A stretch of 49,476 nucleotides of DNA from Flavobacteriales bacterium (GTDB taxonomy: Bacteria > Bacteroidota > Bacteroidia > Flavobacteriales_D > Sanyastnellaceae). This document shows positions 1 to 10,889 of this stretch, one piece after another. Below the pieces are notes generated by a model. It saw nothing but the letters and a program-made list of their open reading frames with translations. It was not told the DNA's origin and did no database searches. How positions within the stretch are numbered: position 1 is the stretch's first letter; the number at the start of each line of letters is the position of its first letter. The stretch lies in NCBI GenBank assembly GCA_002683345.1, contig NYSX01000027.1, positions 1-49,476 on the forward strand. The letters run 5' to 3'. Both the position numbers and the translations under genes were made by a program.

Positions 1-2
1 CA

Positions 3-3000
3 GACGATGGTTCTTGCACGTACCCCGCTGACGCGACCTTGGATTGCGACGGCAACTGTGTGAACGATGCCGACGGCGATGGCATTTGCGACGAAAATGA
101 AATCCTCGGTTGCACCTTGGAAGCAGCGTGCAACTACGACCCAAGTGCGACAGACAACGACGGCTCTTGTGCCCAGGAAGACGCGGCGGGCGTTTGTGGA
201 GGTTCTTGTCAAGCTGACGACGATGCGGATGGCATCTGCGACGACATCGATGATTGCGTCGGCGCGCTTGATGAGTGTGGTGTTTGCAACGGCGATGGCA
301 TCGCTGACGGTGCCTGCGACTGCGACGGGAACGTTCTTGACGAGTGTGGCGTTTGTGGAGGTGACGGGTCTTCTTGCGCTGACTGTGCAGGCATCGCAAA
401 TGGAACTGCTGTTCTCGATGATTGTGGAGTTTGTAATCAAGCCTACATCTACAACTTCATTACCCACGTCCCCACCTATGTGGACAACGCAAATGCTTTG
501 ATTCCTGGTGTTGATTTTGATCCATCACAACAATTTGTTGTTTTGCCGGGTGATCCAGGCGATCCAAACTTTAACGCATCTTGCAGTGGTTGTACAGATA
601 GCACTGCTTGCAACTACGACAGCGATGCAACCATTGATGATGGTTCTTGCGAGCAAGAAGACGCTTTGGGCGTGTGCGGTGGCGACTGTGAGGCTGACGC
701 CGATGCCGATGGCATTTGTGACGACGTTGACGAGTGCGTCGGTCAACTCGACGAGTGCGGTGTTTGCAATGGCGACGGCAGCTCTTGCGCCGATCCTTGT
801 GCAGCTGCTGCAGCTGCCAGCGCGTACAGCTTGACGGTTGAATCTTCTCCAGCCGTGGGTGCGGGAGGTACAGTCTACCGTTTCTATGTGAACGCCCAGG
901 ACGCCACGGACAAAATTTCCGCGGTGTTTGGCAACGATCAGGCGCACCTGCTCATCAACACGCCTGCTGGCATCTTCAACAGCACGTTCAATGCGAGCTG
1001 GAGTGCATCGGGCATCAATGCGGCTTTCATTCCGCTCGTACCCGATTTGGTTGATGACAGCTATGCCACCATCAACTTGGATGGTCCAGCGTCAACTTCT
1101 GGCGTTGCAGCCGCAGCTGATCCTTCCATTGTGGAAGACGCTGCGTTGAGCCCCACCATCTCTGGATACTTCACGGCGGGAGGAACATCTCTTGATGTGA
1201 ACACGTTGACAGGTGGTTCATGGTATGTTCTGAACACTGCTGGCAACGCCTTGCCTGACGCGAACAACCGCTGGTTGATTGCGCAAATCACCACAACAGG
1301 TTCCATCTCTGGCCAAATCAACTACCAGGTCTTCCCACTCGGTGTGGGTGCGGACCAGGTTCAGGTCTCCATGCCGTTTGACGGTGCTGGCACCTTCGGC
1401 GGTGGTTCCGACATCGTTTGTGGCTGCATCGACGACACCGCTTGCAACTACAATGAGGACGCAACCAACGACGACGGCTCTTGCACGTACCAAACAGATC
1501 CTTTGTTGAACTGTGACGGCACTTGCATCAACGACGCCGACGGCGACGGTGTGTGCGACGAAAACGAAGTGTTGGGCTGCACCGCTGAGGCGGCATGCAA
1601 CTACAACCCAGCTGCGACAGACAACGACGGCTCTTGCGCTCAAAATGACCAATGCGGTGTTTGTGGCGGAGATAACTCAACATGTTCTGATTGCGCTGGG
1701 ATTCCAAATGGTACTGCAGTACTTGACGATTGTGGTGTTTGCAACTCTGCTTATATCTACAATTTCATTACCCACATTCCAGTTTACGTCGATAATGCAA
1801 ATGCGCTGATTCCCGGTGTGGACTACGATCCAGCAACCCAAATGGTTGTTTTGCCAGGAGACCCTGGCGACCCCAACTTTAATGCATCGTGCAGTGGTTG
1901 TACGGATGCTTCTGCATGCAACTTCGATGTTGACGCTACAATTGATGACGGTTCATGTCAGCAACTTGATGAGTGCGGTGTGTGTGGTGGAGCTGGCATC
2001 GCTGATGGCGCCTGCGACTGCGATGGCAACGCTCTCGATGCTTGTGGTGTTTGTGGTGGTGACGGCTCTTCTTGTGCGGGCATCGGCGTTGCAATCAGCG
2101 CTTGCTCAAGCTTTACAAGTGGATCTGCTGCAGCGTGGCCATTTGTGTTGACTGCGACTACCATTGCTGATGGCGCCAGTTCTCAGGAAGCGCAAACGAT
2201 GGTCATCAATGTGACCTCATTGCCAGCGGGAGCGCAATACCGCGTTTTCAAGACCACAGCGAATGGTGGTTCTTTCTTCGGAAATCCCCAAAACCTCGTT
2301 TTGGGCCAGAATACGGTAACGGTGTCTGCTGTTGGTTTCGACCGGGCAGTGAAGTTCCAATTCTCTGACGGGGACGTGGAATTTGATTTCTTGTCGATCA
2401 ACGATGAGGAGCGTGACGAATGCTACGCGGTGGATCCAGGAACGCCCATTTCTGAGTGCAATCAATTCGGAGCAGGTCCCAATGGCAACTGGCCACATGC
2501 TTTGACTTTGACCACTCCCGATGATCCAAGCAGCAACGCAGCCCAGACTTTGGTGTTGACTGTTGCTTCACTTCCTGAAGGCGGTGCAAACTACCGCGTG
2601 GCCAAGACAGTGGCCAACGGCAACTGGTTTAACGCCAATGCCCAGGCCCTTGCTTTGGGCGAGAATTCAATCACTGTTTCGGGTGTTTCTTTCGCACGCA
2701 CAGTGAAGATTCAGTTCTCAAGCGGTGCCGTTGGTGTCACTTCAATCGTGGCAAACGGTACAGAATTGGTCTGCGGTGCGGGTTGTACTGATGCAACTGC
2801 TTGCAACTATGATGCTGATGCGACCACTGACGACGGCTCATGTCTCCAAACAGACGAATGCGGAGTTTGTGGTGGTTCAGGTGTAGACGCGGATGCCGAT
2901 GGTATTTGCGACGACGTTGATGATTGCATTGGTGCTGTTGACGGTTGTGGCGTGTGCAACGGCGATGGTTCGACTTGCACAGGTTGTGCCGACCCTGCAG

Positions 3001-6000
3001 CCAGCAACTACGACGAAAACAACATTTTCGCTGACAATGGTCAGTGTGTGTACGCGACCACGTTCAACGTGGACATGAACTGCTTCGACAACGCTGGTGC
3101 CAGCGTGAATGGTGCAACGGAGTTCACTGAGGTGTTCGTGACTGGTCCTCTTTTGGGATGGCCTGCCAACGATGGCTACAATGCCCTCACTGACGACGAT
3201 GGCGATGGCATTTACTCAGTAACCCTCGACTTCCCTGCGGGCACCATCGAGTACAAGTACGCCATCAACGGTTTCGCCGATCAGGAAAACTTGGTTGACG
3301 ACATGCAGAACGGTGGCGATTGCGCTCCCGTGACGGATTACGCTGGTTACGCCAACCGTCAGGTGGCTGCGGGCGCAACGGCCGACGACACGTACGGCTC
3401 TTGCACTTCTTGCGCAGATCAAGTTGAGCCTGTGAACCTCACGTTCCAGGTGGACATGAACCAGTACGCCGAAGGATATGTCTATGGCGGTGTGTTCGTG
3501 AACGGCAGCTTTAACAACTGGTGCGGCGGTTGCAACCCCATGAACGACGACGATGCCGATGGCATTTGGACGTTGACAGTCAGCCTCTTGCCTGGCACCT
3601 ATGAGTACAAATTCACCCTTGACGGTTGGAACTACCAGGAGGAATTCGCGGGTGGTGAGTCTTGTACGACCACCATTGATGGCTACACCAACCGTTCGGT
3701 GACCCTCGAAGCTGAAACAACTTTGCCTGCAGTGTGCTGGGAGTCTTGCGACGTTTGTCCCGCCATCGAAGATGTGCTGGGTTGCATGGACGAAACGGCC
3801 AACAACTACAACCCAGACGCGACTGTCGAGCCTGAAAACGCTTGCTTGTACGATTTGACGTTGTCTGTCGACATCTCTCAGACGTCGTTCACGGGTGTGA
3901 CCCTCGCTGGGACATTCAACGGCTGGAACAACGGTTCCAACCCCATGGCTGACGACGACGGCGACGGCGTGTACAACATCACCGTTTCTGTGACTGCGGG
4001 TGCGCAGGAGTACAAGTTCTTGGGCAACGGCGATTGGGGCCTCGCAGAGAGCTTCGATGGCACAGAATCTTGCACCACTGATCCTGCCGAATTCGTGAAC
4101 CGCGTGGTTCTCGTCGAAGGACCGACTGTGGTGGAGACTGTCTGCTACAACAGCTGTTCAGCATGTGTTCCAAACGCGGTTCTCGGTTGTACTGATGCGA
4201 CTGCGAACAACTACAACGCTGATGCGGACACCGACGACGGTTCTTGCTTGTTCAACACCACGTTCAACGTGGACATGAACTGTGCTGGTGTGGATTTCTA
4301 CGAAGTGTTTGTGACTGGTCCTGTTTGGGGCTGGCCCGCCAACAGCGGATTCAACCAGTTGATCGATGACGATGGTGACGGCATCTACAGCGTGACCATC
4401 GAAACGCCTGCCGGCGACATTGAGTACAAGTATGGCATCAACGGATTCGCGGATCAAGAGAACTTGATCGACGACATGCAGAACGGTGCGTCTTGCGCTC
4501 CTGTGACAGATTACTTTGGGTTTGCCAACCGCCTCGTGGCTTCTGGCAGCACCACGAACGACACGTATGGCAGCTGCGAACCTTGTCCACAAGACGTGGA
4601 AGGTTGCATCGACGAGACGGCGTGCAACTACGACGAGACTGCCACGGTCCAGGCCTTTGGAGACGGTACATTGTCCTTTACCTGGACAACCATCGGTTCC
4701 TACGCTGGTGAAATTTCTTGGGACATCACAGATGCCGACGGCAACGTGGTGGCTTCTGGAGATGCCAACGCAGCTGTGGGTGGATCTGCGACCTTGCCTG
4801 CAGGCGATTACAGCTTCAACGGCTACGACAGCTATGGCGACGGATGGAACGGCTTTGTCCTCGGCATCACCGATGCGGGTTCAGGCAACGAATACAGCTT
4901 GACGCTTGATGACGGTTCAACCAACAGCGTGGCTGTTTCAGTCTCTGGGGCATCTACATGCACATACCCTGCGAACGAGCAGGTCGATTGTGACGGCAAT
5001 TGCGCCGATGGTGGAATTCTTTACCAGTTCGACATCAGTGACCAGTTCGGTGACGGCATGTGCTGCAGCTACGGAGAAGGTTCTTACACCATCTTGGTGG
5101 ACGGAGCGGAAGTCGCAACGGGTTCAGACTTCGGCGGCAGTGCTTCGCATGCCTTCTGCGCCCCAGCTGACGCATGTGTGTTGGTGGTCTTTGTGGCCGA
5201 CAACTACCCCGGTGAGCAGTCGTGGAGCTTGAGCGCCGACGGAACCCAAATCTTGGGTGAAGGCCTCGATGGTTCTACAGCCACTTACGGTGCTGGCGGA
5301 TGCGTGGGAGGTTGCTCCGACGAGACGGCTTGCAACTACGACGCGGATGCGGTGCTCGACTACGACGACGGATCCTGCACCTACATCGGTACCGGTGAGT
5401 GCGATTGCGACGGCAACGTCGAAGATGTGCTCGGTGAGTGCGGTGGTACTTGCACGGCAGACGAAGATGCGGACGGCATTTGTGACGACGTGGACGACTG
5501 CGTGGGCGCATACGACGATTGCGATGTGTGCAACGGTGACAACACTTCATGCGCAGGTTGCGATGGCATCCCAGGCAGCGGCACGGTCCTTGACGACTGT
5601 GGCGTGTGTGGCGGTGACAACAGCTCTTGCACGGGATGCTTGGACGAAACTGCCTGCAACTATGACGCTGACGCGACCATTCAAGGGTTCGTGACGGGAG
5701 ACATGGGGTCACTCCAAATTGACTTGACCGCAGGCTCATGGCCCGGTGAAATCTCTTGGGAACTTGATGGCGCCACATATGGCGCACCTGCGAGCGGCTC
5801 CTTCGATCTCGCACCAGGATTGTACACCATCACAGGTACAGATTCCTACGGTGACGGATGGAACGGTGCAGAGATGACCATTGTGGACGCTGGAAGCGGC
5901 ACTTCGTACAGCTTGATCGTGACTGAATCCACTGCTTCAGTGGAAGTGGAAGTGACTGCCGGCCTCGTGTCGACCTGTGACTTCTCATCTTGCTCTGGTT

Positions 6001-8909
6001 GCACCGACGAAACGGCGTGCAACTACGATCCAACTGCCTTGACCGACGACGGTTCTTGTGTGGCACCTGACGCCCTCACGGGTTGTGGTGACACCTGCCT
6101 CGACGGCGGTGTGTTGTACACGTTTGACATTGCTGACCAATACAGCGACGGCATGTGCTGCACTTACGGCGAAGGATCGTACACCATCTTGGTGGACGGC
6201 GACACGCTTGCCACAGGCGGCGACTTCGGAGCTTCTGCTTCAGAACGCTTCTGTGCACCTGCTGACGCTTGCGTTCAGTTGATCATGGTGGCCGACAACT
6301 ACCCAGGAGAGCAAACCTGGAGCTTCACCGCCGATGGCGTGGAACTCGCGGGCGCTGGATTGGACGGTTCGTCAGCGACGTACAACTTCGGCGGTTGTGT
6401 CGAGGGGTGTACGGATGCCATGGCGTGCAACTACAACATGGATGCGAACATCGAAGATGGAAGCTGCACCTACGCTCCTGAGTACTACGAGTGTGACGGC
6501 GAGACATGCCTCAACGACGCCGATGGCGACGGTGTGTGTGATGAACTCGAAGTTGAGGGCTGTGTGGTCCCAACGGCTTGTAACTACGTTGCAAGCGGCG
6601 TGACTGACCTCGTGCCTTGTGTGTACCCTGAGCCAGGCTACCTCTGCGACGGCACGTGTGACGGTGATGCGGATGGCGATGACATTTGCGACGCCAACGA
6701 AATCGTCGGATGTCAGGACAGCACGGCGTGCAACTACGACGCCACTGCAACCGATGCCGGCACTTGTGACTTCACAAGCTGCCTCGGATGCATGGACGAT
6801 GCGGCGTGCAACTACGACGCGGACGCCACTCAGGACGACGGTTCTTGCGACTACTGCTCATGTGCTGCCGATGCAGCTGGTGGACAGAACGGCTTCAACC
6901 TTTCTGTGGAGACCTACGCTGAAGGTGGCGTGTTTGGCACGACCACATACCGCGTGTACGTGACCACGCCAAACGAAACAGACTTTGTGTCTGCCATCGC
7001 TGGTGATGAGGTGAACCCATCTTACCTCCGCACGAGCACGAGCTTCTACCAGAACGCGCTCGGTGGTTTGACTGCGGACATGATCAACCCCTTGTTCTTC
7101 GGAGCCTTCCCAGAGCTCGAGTACGACAGCTGGTTGACCATCGGCATCGAATCTGCCCCAGTTGTGGGTGATGGCACTGCCGCCGTGACCTTGGCTCAGG
7201 CCGCAGGTGACACATGGGGCGCCGACTTCGAAGCAGGTCAAAACCTCGAGATGAACAGCTTCTTCGGCGGATCTTGGTTCACCACGAACCTCGTGAGCAA
7301 CGGTGTGGCTGGTGCTGACAAAAAGGTCTTGGTCGCTCAGTTGACGACCGACGGTACGTTGACCGGCCAGTTGTACGTCCAAGTCTTCCCTGAAGGCGTG
7401 GGTGCCAATGCAGAGTACTTGACGCTCAGCTTCGGAAGCAGCTCTTGCGGTTGCACCGACGAGTCGGCGTGCAACTACAACGCAGGCGCACAGTACGACG
7501 ACGGTTCTTGCTTCTACAACGAGCAGTTCTACACTTGCGAAGGCGTGTGTGAGAACGACGCGGACGGCGACGGTGTGTGTGACGAACTCGAAATTGCAGG
7601 CTGTCAGGATGCTGAGGCTTGCAACTACGACGAGACGGCCACCGACGACGACGGCAACTGTGAGTACGTGGAACCAACCTTGTTGCCAGGTGACGCACCT
7701 GCGTGCGGCCTCTTCTTCAGCGGATACGCGGAAGGTTCTAGCAACAACAAGTTCCTCGAGATCTTCAACCCAACCGACGCTCCCATCAGCTTGGACGGAT
7801 ACGCTTACCCGAACGTGAGCAACGCGCCAAACGTTCCTGGTGAGTATGAGTACTGGAACGAATTTGAGGCGGGTGCTTCTGTGGCCCCAGGTGACGTCTA
7901 CGTGATTGCCCATCCTTCAGCTGACCCAGCCATCTTGGCTGAGGCTGACGAGACGTTCAACTTCTTGTCGAATGGTGACGACGGATTCATCCTTGTGATG
8001 GGCACGCAGGATGATTTCATCCAAATCGACGCCATTGGTGACTGGAACGGCGATCCCGGATCTGGTTGGGACGTTGCAGGTGTGTCTGCAGGTACGAAGG
8101 ATCACAGCTTGATCCGCAAGTCTGACATCACCAACGGAAACGGTGGAGATTGGACAGCGTCTGCGGGTACGGACGCTGACAACAGTGAGTGGATTGTCCT
8201 CGACCAGAACGACTGGACGGGTCTCGGCAGCCACGACTTCACCGGCTCATGCGGCGGTGGCAACTTCGCCGTGGTCTACGACTGTGACGGCGTGTGCTTG
8301 AACGACGCGGACGGTGACGGTGTGTGTGACGAGTTGGAGATTGCCGGTTGTACCGACAGCGGTGCCTGCAACTACGACAGCGCGGCCACGGACGACGACA
8401 GCTCTTGTGAGTACCTCACTTGCGCTGGGTGTACGGATGACACTGCTTGCAACTATGACGGTTCTGCGACCATTGAGGACGGCTCTTGCACGTACCCAGA
8501 TGCATTCTACGACTGCGATGGCAACTGCTTGAACCCCTCATGCTACACCTACGCGGATGGGTCGACCATCTGTGAGGAGAACGTGATCCTCGGTTGCACT
8601 TACGAGGCGTCTTGCAACTTCGACATGGACGCGAACGTGGAAGACGGTCAGTGTGACTTCAGCTGCTTGTTGACCGGTTGCACCGATGCGACTGCAGTGA
8701 ACTACGACGCTGCTGCCACCACGGATGACGGTTCTTGCTTGTTCGTGGGTTGCACAGACCCAGAAGGACTCGACTACGATCCAACAGCCAACTACCCAGG
8801 TGGCTGTGACTACCCAGAAGCCTGCCCAGGTGACTTCACCGGCGACGGCGAGGTGGACGTCAACGACTTGCTTGACTTCTTCCAGCTCTGGGGCAACGTG
8901 TGCGAATAA
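3..8909 (+). CDS. Giant Cys/Asp-rich multidomain secreted protein, 5'-truncated by window edge (>=2968 aa)
   Basis: Frame stays open from base 3; the ORF-track start at 39 is a TTG in mid-repeat. Dozens of GCTDxxACNYDxxATxDDGSC and DxDxDGICDxxDxC (TSP3-like) repeats interspersed with several globular domains; ends [28 protein letters not shown]. Confidence 0.93.
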   Translation, partial: DDGSCTYPADATLDCDGNCVNDADGDGICDENEILGCTLEAACNYDPSATDNDGSCAQEDAAGVCGGSCQADDDADGICDDIDDCVGALDECGVCNGDGIADGACDCDGNVLDECGVCGGDGSSCADCAGIANGTAVLDDCGVCNQAYIYNFITHVPTYVDNANALIPGVDFDPSQQFVVLPGDPGDPNFNASCSGCTDSTACNYDSDATIDDGSCEQEDALGVCGGDCEADADADGICDDVDECVGQLDECGVCNGDGSSCADPCAAAAAASAYSLTVESSPAVGAGGTVYRFYVNAQDATDKISAVFGNDQAHLLINTPAGIFNSTFNASWSASGINAAFIPLVPDLVDDSYATINLDGPASTSGVAAAADPSIVEDAALSPTISGYFTAGGTSLDVNTLTGGSWYVLNTAGNALPDANNRWLIAQITTTGSISGQINYQVFPLGVGADQVQVSMPFDGAGTFGGGSDIVCGCIDDTACNYNEDATNDDGSCTYQTDPLLNCDGTCINDADGDGVCDENEVLGCTAEAACNYNPAATDNDGSCAQNDQCGVCGGDNSTCSDCAGIPNGTAVLDDCGVCNSAYIYNFITHIPVYVDNANALIPGVDYDPATQMVVLPGDPGDPNFNASCSGCTDASACNFDVDATIDDGSCQQLDECGVCGGAGIADGACDCDGNALDACGVCGGDGSSCAGIGVAISACSSFTSGSAAAWPFVLTATTIADGASSQEAQTMVINVTSLPAGAQYRVFKTTANGGSFFGNPQNLVLGQNTVTVSAVGFDRAVKFQFSDGDVEFDFLSINDEERDECYAVDPGTPISECNQFGAGPNGNWPHALTLTTPDDPSSNAAQTLVLTVASLPEGGANYRVAKTVANGNWFNANAQALALGENSITVSGVSFARTVKIQFSSGAVGVTSIVANGTELVCGAGCTDATACNYDADATTDDGSCLQTDECGVCGGSGVDADADGICDDVDDCIGAVDGCGVCNGDGSTCTGCADPAASNYDENNIFADNGQCVYATTFNVDMNCFDNAGASVNGATEFTEVFVTGPLLGWPANDGYNALTDDDGDGIYSVTLDFPAGTIEYKYAINGFADQENLVDDMQNGGDCAPVTDYAGYANRQVAAGATADDTYGSCTSCADQVEPVNLTFQVDMNQYAEGYVYGGVFVNGSFNNWCGGCNPMNDDDADGIWTLTVSLLPGTYEYKFTLDGWNYQEEFAGGESCTTTIDGYTNRSVTLEAETTLPAVCWESCDVCPAIEDVLGCMDETANNYNPDATVEPENACLYDLTLSVDISQTSFTGVTLAGTFNGWNNGSNPMADDDGDGVYNITVSVTAGAQEYKFLGNGDWGLAESFDGTESCTTDPAEFVNRVVLVEGPTVVETVCYNSCSACVPNAVLGCTDATANNYNADADTDDGSCLFNTTFNVDMNCAGVDFYEVFVTGPVWGWPANSGFNQLIDDDGDGIYSVTIETPAGDIEYKYGINGFADQENLIDDMQNGASCAPVTDYFGFANRLVASGSTTNDTYGSCEPCPQDVEGCIDETACNYDETATVQAFGDGTLSFTWTTIGSYAGEISWDITDADGNVVASGDANAAVGGSATLPAGDYSFNGYDSYGDGWNGFVLGITDAGSGNEYSLTLDDGSTNSVAVSVSGASTCTYPANEQVDCDGNCADGGILYQFDISDQFGDGMCCSYGEGSYTILVDGAEVATGSDFGGSASHAFCAPADACVLVVFVADNYPGEQSWSLSADGTQILGEGLDGSTATYGAGGCVGGCSDETACNYDADAVLDYDDGSCTYIGTGECDCDGNVEDVLGECGGTCTADEDADGICDDVDDCVGAYDDCDVCNGDNTSCAGCDGIPGSGTVLDDCGVCGGDNSSCTGCLDETACNYDADATIQGFVTGDMGSLQIDLTAGSWPGEISWELDGATYGAPASGSFDLAPGLYTITGTDSYGDGWNGAEMTIVDAGSGTSYSLIVTESTASVEVEVTAGLVSTCDFSSCSGCTDETACNYDPTALTDDGSCVAPDALTGCGDTCLDGGVLYTFDIADQYSDGMCCTYGEGSYTILVDGDTLATGGDFGASASERFCAPADACVQLIMVADNYPGEQTWSFTADGVELAGAGLDGSSATYNFGGCVEGCTDAMACNYNMDANIEDGSCTYAPEYYECDGETCLNDADGDGVCDELEVEGCVVPTACNYVASGVTDLVPCVYPEPGYLCDGTCDGDADGDDICDANEIVGCQDSTACNYDATATDAGTCDFTSCLGCMDDAACNYDADATQDDGSCDYCSCAADAAGGQNGFNLSVETYAEGGVFGTTTYRVYVTTPNETDFVSAIAGDEVNPSYLRTSTSFYQNALGGLTADMINPLFFGAFPELEYDSWLTIGIESAPVVGDGTAAVTLAQAAGDTWGADFEAGQNLEMNSFFGGSWFTTNLVSNGVAGADKKVLVAQLTTDGTLTGQLYVQVFPEGVGANAEYLTLSFGSSSCGCTDESACNYNAGAQYDDGSCFYNEQFYTCEGVCENDADGDGVCDELEIAGCQDAEACNYDETATDDDGNCEYVEPTLLPGDAPACGLFFSGYAEGSSNNKFLEIFNPTDAPISLDGYAYPNVSNAPNVPGEYEYWNEFEAGASVAPGDVYVIAHPSADPAILAEADETFNFLSNGDDGFILVMGTQDDFIQIDAIGDWNGDPGSGWDVAGVSAGTKDHSLIRKSDITNGNGGDWTASAGTDADNSEWIVLDQNDWTGLGSHDFTGSCGGGNFAVVYDCDGVCLNDADGDGVCDELEIAGCTDSGACNYDSAATDDDSSCEYLTCAGCTDDTACNYDGSATIEDGSCTYPDAFYDCDGNCLNPSCYTYADGSTICEENVILGCTYEASCNFDMDANVEDGQCDFSCLLTGCTDATAVNYDAAATTDDGSCLFVGCTDPEGLDYDPTANYPGGCDYPEACPGDFTGDGEVDVNDLLDFFQLWGNVCE
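3058..4580 (+). other. Four starch-binding/CBM20-48-like beta-sandwich domains inside the giant protein
   Basis: Four copies of FxVDMN...[45 protein letters not shown]; copies 1 and 4 are close relatives, 2 and 3 are more divergent. Confidence 0.6.
7705..8260 (+). other. Lamin-tail-like (LTD) domain within the giant protein
   Basis: [30 protein letters not shown]...[11 protein letters not shown]...[10 protein letters not shown] resembles bacterial LTD domains. Confidence 0.6.
8823..8906 (+). other. C-terminal C-x25-C EF-hand/DLL module (dockerin-like)
   Basis: [28 protein letters not shown] at the protein C-terminus; same spacing in two other proteins in the window. Confidence 0.7.
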
Positions 8910-8933
8910 GACTTCGCCTGATTGAAAAGGGAG

Positions 8934-8966
8934 CGGGCCACCTTCGGGTGGCCCGTTCTTGCTTTT
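8934..8966 (+). terminator. Rho-independent terminator, probably bidirectional
   Basis: CGGGCCACC-TTCG-GGTGGCCCG 9-bp stem with TTCG loop then TTCTTGCTTTT; minus-strand exit is CTCCCTTTTC; lies between convergent genes. Confidence 0.85.
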
Positions 8967-8992
8967 CAGACATTAGATTTATAGCGGTTTAC

Positions 8993-10810
8993 TCAGCAGG
9001 CGATTGAAAAAAGAGAGAGGAGGATGAGCAAGTCCATGACCGACAAAGACCCATCGTTGTCGAGATCACCAAAGCATGCATCATTGATTGGCAAACACAT
9101 GGCTTCGGATGAATTCCAATGGCTGTTGGTCCCGCAAAGGGAAGATTGCAATGCTCCGATGGATGGAAGAAGGGAGTTGGAAACGGGCTGGCCAAAGAAA
9201 TCACGGCCTCCGTTGTTTTCGAGAAAATCGAGGGTGTCTGCACTCCCCGAAATAAGCGTTCCACTTTCCACTGCAGGACTGTTGGGTTGCAATTGAAAAT
9301 TCAGTGCCGACTGTAGGGGGATCATCGCAGAGTTTGAAACGAAAACCGGGTCCACCATCAATGCTCCTTCCAAGAGATCCTCGTCCAATTCAATCCGAGA
9401 GGCTGGGTAGAACAGATTGGTTCCGACGGAATACTGATTGTCTTGATCTTCGAGAAAACTCTGGAGCGTTTCACCGTCTGAAGCCATGCAGATGAGGTTG
9501 TTCAATATGTGCACATCTCCCGCCTCAGGCCACACATAGATTTCTGGGTTGAGCGTGGAATCAACATAGACCGTGTTGTTGTAGAAAAAAGTACCTACAC
9601 TTGGGCATCGAACAGGACCGCCACAGAAAGTGGAGACCCAAAAGATTTTGCCTTTCTTGTTCCACGGGAGCCCATCAGGATCCTCTCTGTAGCCATCGTT
9701 GATGCTGATGTTGTAGCGGTAGCCACAATTGATGTTGTCACCCAAAACCTCTGCGAAGCCTCCTTCGTTGTTGAAACTCAAGTTGTATTGGATGACCACA
9801 TCCTTGTTTCCGTAGTCGATGTGAGCACTGTAGGAATCCTGCGGGCCGTGTGCATTCATCAACCGGTTGTTTTGAATGAAAACGCGCTCACACTTGAAGG
9901 TCCATGTGCCGCTCCCGCGTTTCCACATTCGTTCGTCTACACTTGAACCTGTGTGATTATAAACGCAATGTTCTACCACAACGTCCCGACATCTGTTGGG
10001 GACAAAACCTGATCCCCCGGTGTGTGAAAAGGTGCATCCTTTTACGTGAATATTGGTGTTTTTGATGTTGTTGTTCCCAGCCAGCCCAAGTGCTTTAATC
10101 CAAAAGCCATAATGACCAGTCCGTGTGATTTCCGTGTCCTCGACGACAACATGATCGATGGTGTTGACATTGCCCAGAAGTGTATCTGATCGGTTTTCCA
10201 GCTTGATGCCATAGCCCAAGTGCTTGTTTTCTAGGTTAGTGGGGGTAGGGAAAATGTCGTGAATGACAACGCCCCTGACAACGATGCCCTCGATTGATGT
10301 AGCATCTGCTACCACCTTGATGCCGAATCGGACATTTTTTCCTGAGCCCCAATCGTTCGATTCGCCCAAGAAAGTGGGCAACTTCTTCACCACGCCATTG
10401 GAATCTAGGTGTGAGGCCTGGTTGGTGAACACGAGATTTTCAACAGTGATGAAACTGTCGTTGTAGATGAGCAGCGCAGATTGAAAGCCATCTCCATCAA
10501 GACTGGGCGCAGGCTGATCCTGAGATCCGAAATCACTGAGAACAATCGGTTGAGTTGGCGAACCTGAGCCCTTGACATGAAACATCCCGAGCCAATGCCC
10601 ACCGCGCTCAAAAAGGACCTGATCTCCTGGGGAAAAAGTCTGTTCGTTGAGCTTGGCAAGGGTCTGCCATGCTGAATTGGGAGCCGTGCCCAAAGCTTCG
10701 TCATTCCCGGTGGGAGAGATGTAATACGTGGATTGCGCCCATCCTGAAATGGATGTCATGGCGCACAGAAGAATCGGCAAGGATAACCGATACGACGAGA
10801 GGTAGAACAT
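8993..10810 (-). CDS. Secreted right-handed parallel beta-helix protein (polysaccharide lyase/hydrolase-like) with C-terminal C-x25-C module
   Basis: Start trimmed to MFYLSSYRLSLPILLCAMTSISGWAQ signal peptide; STYYISPTGNDEALGTAPNSAWQTLAKLN and repeated IxNxxIxxxxxG-type segments; ends CFGDLDNDGSLSVMDLLILLSLFSIAC*. Confidence 0.8.
   Translation of the reverse strand: MFYLSSYRLSLPILLCAMTSISGWAQSTYYISPTGNDEALGTAPNSAWQTLAKLNEQTFSPGDQVLFERGGHWLGMFHVKGSGSPTQPIVLSDFGSQDQPAPSLDGDGFQSALLIYNDSFITVENLVFTNQASHLDSNGVVKKLPTFLGESNDWGSGKNVRFGIKVVADATSIEGIVVRGVVIHDIFPTPTNLENKHLGYGIKLENRSDTLLGNVNTIDHVVVEDTEITRTGHYGFWIKALGLAGNNNIKNTNIHVKGCTFSHTGGSGFVPNRCRDVVVEHCVYNHTGSSVDERMWKRGSGTWTFKCERVFIQNNRLMNAHGPQDSYSAHIDYGNKDVVIQYNLSFNNEGGFAEVLGDNINCGYRYNISINDGYREDPDGLPWNKKGKIFWVSTFCGGPVRCPSVGTFFYNNTVYVDSTLNPEIYVWPEAGDVHILNNLICMASDGETLQSFLEDQDNQYSVGTNLFYPASRIELDEDLLEGALMVDPVFVSNSAMIPLQSALNFQLQPNSPAVESGTLISGSADTLDFLENNGGRDFFGQPVSNSLLPSIGALQSSLCGTNSHWNSSEAMCLPINDACFGDLDNDGSLSVMDLLILLSLFSIAC
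8996..9136 (-). other. Extended C-terminal module: CGx4Wx6C-x6-C-x25-C
   Basis: CGTNSHWNSSEAMCLPINDACFGDLDNDGSLSVMDLLILLSLFSIAC; same layout as the end of the 24740-25798 protein. Confidence 0.65.
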
Positions 10811-10889
10811 GAGGGTTCGGGTTTGGCCGGAAGTAGACTTCCTAAAGTACCTTGTCATGCAATTGTGTGAAACCGAGCAAACAATAGTT

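Noticed and set aside
6858-7913. 351-aa minus-strand ORF inside the giant gene
   Set aside because: Antisense shadow of a repeat-rich coding frame.
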